Source: Cytophagia bacterium (GTDB lineage: Bacteria > Bacteroidota > Bacteroidia > Cytophagales > Cyclobacteriaceae). Taken from it: a DNA stretch of 7,056 nucleotides. The stretch lies in NCBI GenBank assembly GCA_013373005.1, contig JABXIP010000496.1:1-7056 (forward strand). Reading direction: 5' to 3'. Each line of letters opens with the position of its first letter. Position 1 is the stretch's first letter. The position numbers and the translations under genes were made by a program. Of this stretch, positions 1 to 5,932 are shown piece by piece. Below the pieces are notes generated by a model, which was not told the origin of the DNA, did no database searches, and saw only the letters and a program-made list of their open reading frames with translations.

Positions 1-1270
1 CTCCAACTGTCACCGCTACACCAAATGACAAAGCAATGGATGAGAAGTGTACCATGGTTGGAATATCAGCCAAGGAGCTAATACCGACAGCAATAGAGAG
101 TCCGAGTATGATACCGATCATCCCTCCGCTAAAGCTGATCATTACGGCCTCAAGTAAGAATTGATAGATAATATCAGCTTTTGTGGCTCCAATGGCCAAG
201 CGTAAACCAATCTCCTTGATTCTCTCAAGCACAGAGGCCAGCATAATGTTCATAATGCCAATACCGCCAACCAAAAGCGAGATTCCCGCAATACCTCCGA
301 GCACATAGTTAAAGATGTTCTTGGTACGCTGCTGTTGTTTTAGCAGCAATTCAGGAATGGTGATCTCATAATCTACTACCTGGCTGTGTTTACGCTTGAG
401 CATCTTAGAAACCACTTCGGCAATAGCATTCATCTTCTCGGAGTCTGATACTTTAATTACCAGACGATCCAACTGATGATAATTCTTAGATTTACCTTCC
501 GTATTACCCGTTGCACTATTCTGCATAGCCTCCTGGATAGCCGCATTAGATACTAAAGCCCTATTTTCATACCTCAGCAGGGCAGTACTTAGTGGTGTAT
601 AGACATCCATGTTGTAGTCGCGAATACCAAGATTGGAAATACTCTTTTCGGATATCAATCTCTCTTCCAAAATACCAACCACAAGTAACCAGTGCTTCCC
701 TACTTTCAAGTATTTACCAAGTGGTTCTTCACCATTGAAAAATTTAGCTGCAATTGATTTACCGATAATGCACACAGGCTTTCCGAGCTCGAAATGCTTA
801 TCATTAAAGAACTTCCCTTCACTTAGGTTAAACCCGGCTATTTCGAAATAAGAATTCTCTACTCCAACCAATTTTGAGGTGCGGTGAAAGGCATTTCTGG
901 AAACCGTAGTCTCAATAATAATCTCCGGACTTACCTCCTCAATACCCGGAACCACATTCTTGATACTCGCCACGTCCAGGAAATTCAGTCCAATAGAAAG
1001 ATTTTTCTCCTCTTGAGCCTGTCCTCCGGCATCGGCTGATGTGACCTCTCCTTCCGCCTGCTCCACAATTGGGGTAATGACAATATTATTCACCCCAACC
1101 AATTTGATTTGATCCAGAATTTCTTGCTGAGCACCTGCCCCAATGGCTAGCATGGCAATTACTGCAGCAACTCCGAAAATGATTCCTAGGGCAGTGAGCA
1201 AAGAACGCACTCTATTGGCGAACACTGCCTCAGTGGCAATGGCCATGTTAGATAAGATCTTCCTAACCAT
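1..1270 (-). CDS. MacB/FtsX-family ABC transporter permease (C-terminus cut by window edge)
   Basis: This is the inner-membrane permease of a MacAB-type tripartite exporter or related lipoprotein/antimicrobial-peptide ABC system. The minus strand stays open from the ATG at 1270-1268 to the window edge, giving 423 codons; by family length about 25 residues are missing. The N-terminus has the family hallmark, VRSLLTALGIIFGVAAVIAM, followed by AIGAGAQQEI, as the first membrane segment. A large extracytoplasmic MacB_PCD-type domain follows, then the FtsX core with GGIAGISLLVGGIGIMNIML, ERIKEIGLRLAIGA and a further hydrophobic helix. No Walker motifs are present, so the ATPase must be a separate protein, perhaps encoded to the left. 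The start is chosen because ATG overlaps the TAA of the adaptor gene by one base (TAATG), which suggests translational coupling. A small acidic Gly/Ala/Glu-rich insert near residues 70-90 looks lineage-specific. The exported substrate cannot be inferred. Confidence 0.93.
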   Translation of the reverse strand, partial: MVRKILSNMAIATEAVFANRVRSLLTALGIIFGVAAVIAMLAIGAGAQQEILDQIKLVGVNNIVITPIVEQAEGEVTSADAGGQAQEEKNLSIGLNFLDVASIKNVVPGIEEVSPEIIIETTVSRNAFHRTSKLVGVENSYFEIAGFNLSEGKFFNDKHFELGKPVCIIGKSIAAKFFNGEEPLGKYLKVGKHWLLVVGILEERLISEKSISNLGIRDYNMDVYTPLSTALLRYENRALVSNAAIQEAMQNSATGNTEGKSKNYHQLDRLVIKVSDSEKMNAIAEVVSKMLKRKHSQVVDYEITIPELLLKQQQRTKNIFNYVLGGIAGISLLVGGIGIMNIMLASVLERIKEIGLRLAIGATKADIIYQFLLEAVMISFSGGMIGIILGLSIAVGISSLADIPTMVHFSSIALSFGVAVTVG

Positions 1271-2550
1271 TACTGCTTATTTTGGGCGAGAGATTGTTTG
1301 CCTGCCAATCTATTCAGGGCTTTGTCTTCCATTCCAGATGGATCAGATAAATAGACATTCTGACCTTCATTGAGTCCGGCTTTGATGATTACCTGATCTG
1401 AATTCGATATGCCTAGCTCAACTTCTTGTTTAACTATGCCCAGGCCATCCTTCACAATCACATAGGTAATAGAGTCACCTTGACTGTGAACTGCCTCAAC
1501 AGGAATGAACATGGCATTCGGCACTACTCTGGCAACAATCTTATTGCTGGTAGACATACCCGGGCGCAAAGTGGTATCTGACTCATTGATTTCAACAACC
1601 ACTTCAAAAACCTTTGAATCAGAATTAGGTCTTTGCTGGCCCATATTGGCCACAGAAGTCACTGTTCCGGTGAGTCTTTTGTCAGGAAATGCATCCAGAC
1701 CCAGCTCCACAATTTGACCTGAACTCACCGTGTTGATGTCGACCTCATTGATGTAGGTTTTAGAAATCATATTGGTTAAATCGGGTAGGGTAGCCACAAT
1801 GGGATCATAAGAAGCCACTCTTCCACCCTGAGCTATTTTATTCCCCCTCCAATCTCTTCTATAAATCAGCATGCCAGCTTCTGGCGCTGTAATTACAAAC
1901 TGACTTGAAATTTCCTGAAGGAAATCTAGTCTTCTTTTGTCTTCCAACATTTCGGCTTCAGAAGCCTCAACTTTTGCCTTGGCCTTTTCCAGTTGAAGTT
2001 TATAATTCTCTTGAGCTTGGAGGAGTCTTTTATTAGCCCTATCGAGCTCCATTTGCTTCTCTTTGATAGTGGCAGGAGGCTCATACTGAGAGTTTTCCAA
2101 CACTAGTTCCTGCTTTTTCATTTCAAAACGCATGTTGTCCATCTCATCTCTGGCCTTTCTGAGTTCCATGGCCGTGTCTAGTTTAGCCTCTTTATATTGA
2201 GAAGAGCTTATGGTAAAATCGCTGCTGGCCTGCTGAATTCTCTGACCAAGTTCCGACTGGTCCAAACGTGCTACATAATCGCCCTTTTCAACTACAGTTC
2301 CTTCGTCTATGATATCACTAATAGTGGTTTCCCAAATATTAGCCTGACGCATTCCATCAGGGCCAAGGATATTCACACTGTTTTTGGCATAGAGTTCTCC
2401 ACTGGCCGTTACTTCAGACCTAAACTCTCCAACTTTTACTTGGGTTAGTACCTCAGTTTCAGCGGATGCTCCTTTGTTAACTTTGGCAATAAAGAAGATA
2501 ATGAGGGCCGTAAATATGCCCACGACAATGGTGACCGTGCGTTTTTTCAT
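1270..2550 (-). CDS. HlyD/MacA-type periplasmic adaptor subunit (membrane fusion protein)
   Basis: This 426-residue protein is the adaptor that would link the adjacent MacB-type permease to an outer-membrane TolC-like channel. Residues 1-5 are basic (MKKRT) and 6-23 form one hydrophobic helix, best read as an uncleaved N-in anchor since no lipobox cysteine is present. Residues 40-100 hold the first half of the lipoyl/barrel-sandwich domain (GTVVEKGDYVARLDQSEL). Residues about 100-152 and 162-214 are two Lys/Glu/Leu-rich helices forming a long coiled-coil hairpin with an EPP turn at 157-159. The second lipoyl half starts at VITAPEAGMLIY (219-230), followed by a beta-barrel domain (about 255-340, ending RPGMS) and a membrane-proximal domain (FIPVEAV, then GLNEGQNVYLSDP). 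No TolC-like gene is adjacent. It is the promoter-proximal gene of the leftward operon. The family is clear; the substrate is unknown. Confidence 0.94.
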   Translation of the reverse strand: MKKRTVTIVVGIFTALIIFFIAKVNKGASAETEVLTQVKVGEFRSEVTASGELYAKNSVNILGPDGMRQANIWETTISDIIDEGTVVEKGDYVARLDQSELGQRIQQASSDFTISSSQYKEAKLDTAMELRKARDEMDNMRFEMKKQELVLENSQYEPPATIKEKQMELDRANKRLLQAQENYKLQLEKAKAKVEASEAEMLEDKRRLDFLQEISSQFVITAPEAGMLIYRRDWRGNKIAQGGRVASYDPIVATLPDLTNMISKTYINEVDINTVSSGQIVELGLDAFPDKRLTGTVTSVANMGQQRPNSDSKVFEVVVEINESDTTLRPGMSTSNKIVARVVPNAMFIPVEAVHSQGDSITYVIVKDGLGIVKQEVELGISNSDQVIIKAGLNEGQNVYLSDPSGMEDKALNRLAGKQSLAQNKQ

Positions 2551-2572
2551 GAGTGGTTGACGTTTTGAGTTG

Positions 2573-2588
2573 AACTATAATTATAGTT
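2573..2588. promoter_or_regulatory. Perfect 16-bp palindrome, candidate operator of the exporter operon
   Basis: AACTATAATTATAGTT is identical to its own reverse complement over all 16 bases, with no spacer. It covers the candidate -7 element of the leftward promoter and ends 22 bases before the adaptor start codon, the usual place for a repressor site. No regulator gene is in the window. AT-rich palindromes also arise by chance, and having no loop makes this a better dimeric-protein site than an RNA hairpin. Confidence 0.45.
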
Positions 2589-2608
2589 TCTATATGGTTT
2601 AAATCAAA
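2578..2608 (-). promoter_or_regulatory. Candidate Bacteroidota-type promoter for the exporter operon
   Basis: On the minus strand, TTTG (2608-2605) is followed by a 19-base spacer and TATAATTA (2585-2578). The arrangement fits the Bacteroidota sigma-factor pattern TTTG-N19-21-TAnnTTTG, with an exact -33 element and correct spacing. The -7 element matches only four of six fixed positions. Transcription would begin around 2574-2570, giving a leader of roughly 20-24 bases before the adaptor ATG. No Shine-Dalgarno sequence precedes that ATG. Confidence 0.45.
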
Positions 2609-2673
2609 TTATTTCACTTCTTTTTAACATTATTTGTTACAAAATATTATGCAACCGGTAGACTAGTTCAAGG

Positions 2674-2751
2674 ATGAAGCAAACCGTCAAATTGTTTGAT
2701 CATCTTCCAATGCCCGTTTTCCAAGCAATAGCCCTCTTAAAGACCTATTAA
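2674..2751 (+). other. Possible 25-codon small ORF in the divergent intergenic region
   Basis: ATG at 2674 opens 25 codons ending in TAA at 2749-2751. The product starts MKQTVKLFDHLPMPVF and ends ALLKTY. It has no transmembrane stretch or signal peptide, and I recognise nothing in it. AAGG directly abuts the ATG, too close to act as a Shine-Dalgarno sequence, and no promoter is evident. A leader peptide for the Uup gene is conceivable, but an ORF this short is expected by chance in such DNA. Confidence 0.12.
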
Positions 2752-2775
2752 CCCAGAAAAGATTACACCCACTCA

Positions 2776-2792
2776 CGTAAATTCAAGTTACG
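2776..2792. repeat. Short inverted repeat just upstream of the uup -7 box
   Basis: CGTAA (2776-2780) and TTACG (2788-2792) form a 5-bp inverted repeat around a 7-base spacer. The repeat ends four bases before the TAGCTTTG box, where a -33 element would normally lie; no TTTG or TTG is found there. It could be an activator or repressor site, or chance. Confidence 0.2.
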
Positions 2793-2796
2793 GTGG

Positions 2797-2804
2797 TAGC
2801 TTTG
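2797..2804 (+). promoter_or_regulatory. Bacteroidota -7 promoter element (TAGCTTTG) of the uup-cyclase operon
   Basis: TAGCTTTG matches the Bacteroidota -7 consensus TAnnTTTG at every fixed position. It ends six bases before the ATG at 2811, so transcription would be expected to start at about 2808-2812, on or next to the start codon. A matching -33 element is not evident at the usual distance. The box lies between the GTG at 2793 and the ATG at 2811, which argues that the GTG is not the start codon. Confidence 0.55.
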
Positions 2805-2810
2805 CACCCC

Positions 2811-4676
2811 ATGAACTATCTATCTGTAGAAAACCTCTCCAAAACATTCGGAGACCGAACCATTCTTAATGCCGTAACTTTTGGTGTTGCACAAGGCGAA
2901 AAACTGGCACTTGTTGGGGTGAATGGTTCCGGTAAGTCTACTCTATTGAAAATCCTTTCCGGCATTGAATCACCAGATTCAGGCAAGGTTGTGTTCAAGA
3001 ATGACATTACAGTTAAGCATTTGCTACAAAACCCGGAGTTCAAGAAAGGACAATCGGTTTTGGACGCAGTTTTTGACGACAACAACCCTGACCATGCCAT
3101 CCTTAAAAAGTATGAAAAGGCACTTCTGAAATCATCAACCGGGGCAGAAAATCATGAGGAAGTTCAAGATTTAATCGAACAGATAGATTCAAAGAACCTC
3201 TGGGATCTTGAAAGTCAGGCCAAGCAAATTCTTGGCAAGCTGGGCATTCACAATCTTGAGCAAGAGGTTCAGTTGCTCTCCGGTGGGCAGCAAAAGCGAA
3301 TAGCCCTGGCTTCAGTATTGATACAAAAACCAGATTTACTTATTCTCGATGAGCCGACCAACCACCTGGATATTGACACCATAGAATGGCTGGAGAAATA
3401 TCTAAGTGTAGCCAACATGGCTTTAATTCTCGTTACTCACGACAGGTATTTCCTCGAACAGGTCACTAACAACATTCTTGAATTGGAATTGGGCAAAGCC
3501 TTCTCCTACCAGGGAAACTATGCCTACTTCCTGGAAAAGAAAGCTGAGCGCGAAATCAATGAAGCCTCATCAATAGACAAGGCTAAAAACATCTACAGAA
3601 AAGAGCTCGATTGGATTCGCAGACAACCTAAGGCCAGAGGCACCAAAGCCAAGTATAGGGTTGATGCCTTCCAAGACACCAAAGAAAAAGCCTTTAGTGG
3701 CCAAAAGACCAATGAGCTCGAACTGAATGCCCAGGCTTCAAGGCAGGGCAAAAAGGTTTTAGAGGTTGAAAAACTTTCCCATGGCTTTTCGGGAAACAAT
3801 CTCATCAAAGACTTTAGCTATACTTTTCAGCGTAAAGACAGAGTTGGTATTGTGGGACCAAATGGTACGGGTAAAACAACTTTCATCAAGCTTTTGATGG
3901 GTGAATTAACGCCCAACTCAGGTCAAATTGATCAAGGTCAAACCACTAAATTCGGATATTATAAGCAGGTCGAAGAAAGCTTTAACCCTGAGCAAACCTT
4001 TATAGATTTCGCAAAATCTATTGCCGAGGTAGTTGAAGTGGGAAAAGGCAAGACCATTCCGGTTTCTCAATTCCTTACTCGCTTTCTGTTTGCTCCAGAT
4101 GTTCAGTATAAGCCTATTGGCAAGCTTAGTGGTGGTGAAAAGCGAAGGCTACAACTTTTGCAAATTCTTATACAGAGCCCCAATTTTCTGGTGCTGGATG
4201 AGCCTACCAACGACCTAGACCTCATTACACTTGGAACGCTAGAGAATTACCTTGAGAACTTTGACGGCAGTCTTATCATTGTTTCCCACGACCGCTACTT
4301 CATGGATAAGCTGGTTGAACACTTATTTATCTTTGATGGCTCAGCCAACATCAGGGATTTCCCTGGTAATTACACGGATTATAGAAACGACCTTCAGGAC
4401 ACTCCGGTGGCTTCAGCCAAAATAGCTGAGCCAAAAAAAGATCAACTAAAGGAACCAAAAGAGCGCAAAAAGCTTTCATTCAAAGAACAACGGGAGTTTG
4501 AACAATTAGAGGCTGCTATTTCAGGTCTGGAAAAGGAAAAAGCCCAATTAATTGAGCAAATGAATGTTGAGACTGACCATCAAAAACTCATGGACATCTC
4601 CAACAGAATTGAAGCTATTGCAGAGGATCTTGACGATAAAGAACTCCGGTGGCTCGAACTCTCTGAACTGGCATAG
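2811..4676 (+). CDS. uup: ABC-F ATPase, Uup type
   Basis: This 621-residue cytoplasmic protein has two ABC ATPase domains and no membrane segment. Domain 1 has Walker A GVNGSGKST (36-44), signature LSGGQ (156-160), Walker B LLILDEP (176-182) and switch His210. Domain 2 has GPNGTGKTT (349-357), LSGGE (439-443), FLVLDEP (459-465) and His493. The basic linker near 262-290 (WIRRQPKARGTKAKYRV) corresponds to the element that contacts P-site tRNA in ribosome-bound ABC-F proteins. A Lys/Glu-rich C-terminal tail (about 540-621: KLSFKEQREFEQLE to RWLELSEL) matches the Uup coiled-coil domain, which binds DNA in E. coli. Uup has been linked to branched DNA intermediates, precise transposon excision and ribosome function; which applies here is open. 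ATG 2811 is preferred over GTG 2793 because MNYLSVENLSK is the usual start and the -7 box lies between them. It ends TAG-TGA three bases before the cyclase ATG. Confidence 0.93.
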   Translation: MNYLSVENLSKTFGDRTILNAVTFGVAQGEKLALVGVNGSGKSTLLKILSGIESPDSGKVVFKNDITVKHLLQNPEFKKGQSVLDAVFDDNNPDHAILKKYEKALLKSSTGAENHEEVQDLIEQIDSKNLWDLESQAKQILGKLGIHNLEQEVQLLSGGQQKRIALASVLIQKPDLLILDEPTNHLDIDTIEWLEKYLSVANMALILVTHDRYFLEQVTNNILELELGKAFSYQGNYAYFLEKKAEREINEASSIDKAKNIYRKELDWIRRQPKARGTKAKYRVDAFQDTKEKAFSGQKTNELELNAQASRQGKKVLEVEKLSHGFSGNNLIKDFSYTFQRKDRVGIVGPNGTGKTTFIKLLMGELTPNSGQIDQGQTTKFGYYKQVEESFNPEQTFIDFAKSIAEVVEVGKGKTIPVSQFLTRFLFAPDVQYKPIGKLSGGEKRRLQLLQILIQSPNFLVLDEPTNDLDLITLGTLENYLENFDGSLIIVSHDRYFMDKLVEHLFIFDGSANIRDFPGNYTDYRNDLQDTPVASAKIAEPKKDQLKEPKERKKLSFKEQREFEQLEAAISGLEKEKAQLIEQMNVETDHQKLMDISNRIEAIAEDLDDKELRWLELSELA

Positions 4677-4679
4677 TGA

Positions 4680-5600
4680 ATGGCTGTAATTGAACTTGTG
4701 AACGATCAGGTGAGCCTGATTGCAGATACTGACAAAACCATTCTGGAGAATACCCTCGCAGCGGGCATTCCTCATACACATGCCTGTGGCGGTAATGCGC
4801 GTTGTTCAACCTGCAGAGTATATATAGAAGAAGGAATGGTAAACGTCTGTGAGAGAAACGAGAAAGAGTCAATCTTAGCCAAGCAACTGGGGCTTCTTAA
4901 GCAGGTGCGTCTGGCTTGTCAGACCAAGGTAAAAGGCGATGTAAAAATGAGGCGCCTGGTTCTCGATAAAATCGATGAAGAAATAATTCTCAAACAAGAC
5001 ATCAAACGTACCCCACGAAGTCTGGGAGAAGAAAAAGAGGCTTCTATATTATTTGTAGACATTGCCGATTACACATCATTTGCTGAGAACACCACTCCGT
5101 ATGACATTGTCCATATACTCAATCGATATTTCCACATTGCCGGTAATATCATTAAGAAACACAACGGTAAAATTATAGACTATTATGGCGATGGTTTTCT
5201 GGCCATTTTTGGCTTAGATGATGACCCAAACCATGCGCAGAACCTGATGAATGCCGGTTTTGAGCTATGGGATGCCATAGACGAATTCGATTTGGCTGTT
5301 CATGACATCATCCATAACGATTTCAAAATAAGGTTGGGAGCTCATACCGGCAAGGTAATCTGGGGAACCATTGGTATTGAAGGCATGCAGAAAGAAGCTG
5401 CTATTGGTGACACAGTGAATATGGCCAGCAGAATTGAGCAAGCGAATAAGACACTCAACACCAAATTCCTTATCTCTTCAGATCTGTACCAAAAACTAGA
5501 AGGACAATGCCACTGTCAGCAGAGCTTTGAAATTGAAGCCAAAGGGAAGCGAGGGAAAATCAAAGTGCATTCGGTAAACCGATCTATGGTTCAAGGCTAG
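4680..5600 (+). CDS. [2Fe-2S] ferredoxin domain fused to class III adenylate/guanylate cyclase domain
   Basis: The protein has 306 residues and no signal peptide or membrane helix, so it is probably cytoplasmic. Residues 1-95 are a ferredoxin fold with cluster ligands C36, C42, C45 and C80. The C-X5-C-X2-C-X34-C spacing resembles adrenodoxin/ISC ferredoxins more than plant-type ones, and RLACQ surrounds the last ligand. After a charged linker (about 96-118), residues 119-300 form a class III cyclase catalytic domain. LFVDIADYTSF supplies D127 and YYGDGFLAIFG supplies D171 as the two metal ligands; GDTVNMASR supplies transition-state residues N247 and R251. By eye alignment the substrate-selecting Lys is D167 and its Asp/Thr partner is A240, so the product (cAMP, cGMP or other) cannot be named. 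An extra Cys57 and a CHC motif (277-279) are present. It begins three bases after the uup stop, with no Shine-Dalgarno, so coupling is likely. Similar ferredoxin-cyclase fusions are known in other bacteria; a redox- or iron-sensing role is inference. Confidence 0.92.
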   Translation: MAVIELVNDQVSLIADTDKTILENTLAAGIPHTHACGGNARCSTCRVYIEEGMVNVCERNEKESILAKQLGLLKQVRLACQTKVKGDVKMRRLVLDKIDEEIILKQDIKRTPRSLGEEKEASILFVDIADYTSFAENTTPYDIVHILNRYFHIAGNIIKKHNGKIIDYYGDGFLAIFGLDDDPNHAQNLMNAGFELWDAIDEFDLAVHDIIHNDFKIRLGAHTGKVIWGTIGIEGMQKEAAIGDTVNMASRIEQANKTLNTKFLISSDLYQKLEGQCHCQQSFEIEAKGKRGKIKVHSVNRSMVQG

Positions 5601-5638
5601 TTCTCCAAACCTTCTACCTCCATTTACTATATTTAAGC

Positions 5639-5872
5639 ATGAGCTCAAATACCCTCATGTTTTTAATAGGTTTTCTAATGGTCATTTATACCATCAGTTT
5701 CATCTACTATATCAAGCAAAGAAGCAAACTCAAGAAAAACGATCACCGTGCCCTTCAGCTCCCGCTCTTCATGGCATTTCTTATTGGTCCACTTCTTTTC
5801 TTTATGATCAATCAGAATCAAAGGAGAGAGAAACGCAGGTTCCTAAATGGTAACAAGAGGCGCTTTTCATAA
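5639..5872 (+). CDS. Small two-helix membrane protein of unknown function
   Basis: This 77-residue protein has hydrophobic helices at about 5-25 (TLMFLIGFLMVIYTISFIYYI, one residue longer than shown helices usually are when split) and 41-57, so it is very probably in the inner membrane. The connecting loop (26-37) is basic, with K26, R28, K30, K32, K33 and R37. The tail (58-77) is also very basic, with RREKRR and NKRR clusters. I recognise no family. It starts 38 bases after the cyclase stop, probably in the same transcript, though a -7-like TATATTTA (5628-5635) just before the ATG could give separate initiation. There is no Shine-Dalgarno. The clean membrane profile and tight packing support a real gene. 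A membrane partner or anchor for the cyclase is conceivable but untested. Confidence 0.7.
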   Translation: MSSNTLMFLIGFLMVIYTISFIYYIKQRSKLKKNDHRALQLPLFMAFLIGPLLFFMINQNQRREKRRFLNGNKRRFS

Positions 5873-5932
5873 ATCACTGCCATTTTCTACTGAATAATTC
5901 TGATTAATGAGCCATGTTTTATTTCTTTAAGT

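Noticed and set aside
633..851. Plus-strand ORFs inside the permease and adaptor genes (such as 633-851, 1143-1373, 1505-1717, 2197-2448)
   Set aside because: They lie opposite well-conserved minus-strand coding sequence and their translations show no recognisable domain; they are antisense shadows.
2687..2699. Small hairpin TCAAA-TTG-TTTGA in the intergenic region
   Set aside because: A 5-bp AT-rich stem with a 3-base loop is expected by chance, and it lies outside both predicted transcripts.
2793..2810. GTG at 2793 as the start of the ABC-F gene, adding six residues
   Set aside because: The added residues resemble nothing in the family, the -7 promoter box lies between GTG and ATG, and MNYLSVENLSK at 2811 is the usual N-terminus.
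2811..4676. Antibiotic-resistance ABC-F (ARE) protein paired with the exporter
   Set aside because: The C-terminal KLSFKEQREFEQLE to RWLELSEL domain and short linker match Uup rather than resistance ABC-F proteins, and the exporter is transcribed divergently.
4548..4872. Minus-strand ORFs across the uup-cyclase junction
   Set aside because: They overlap the conserved Uup tail and the ferredoxin cluster-binding region on the other strand and have no family features.
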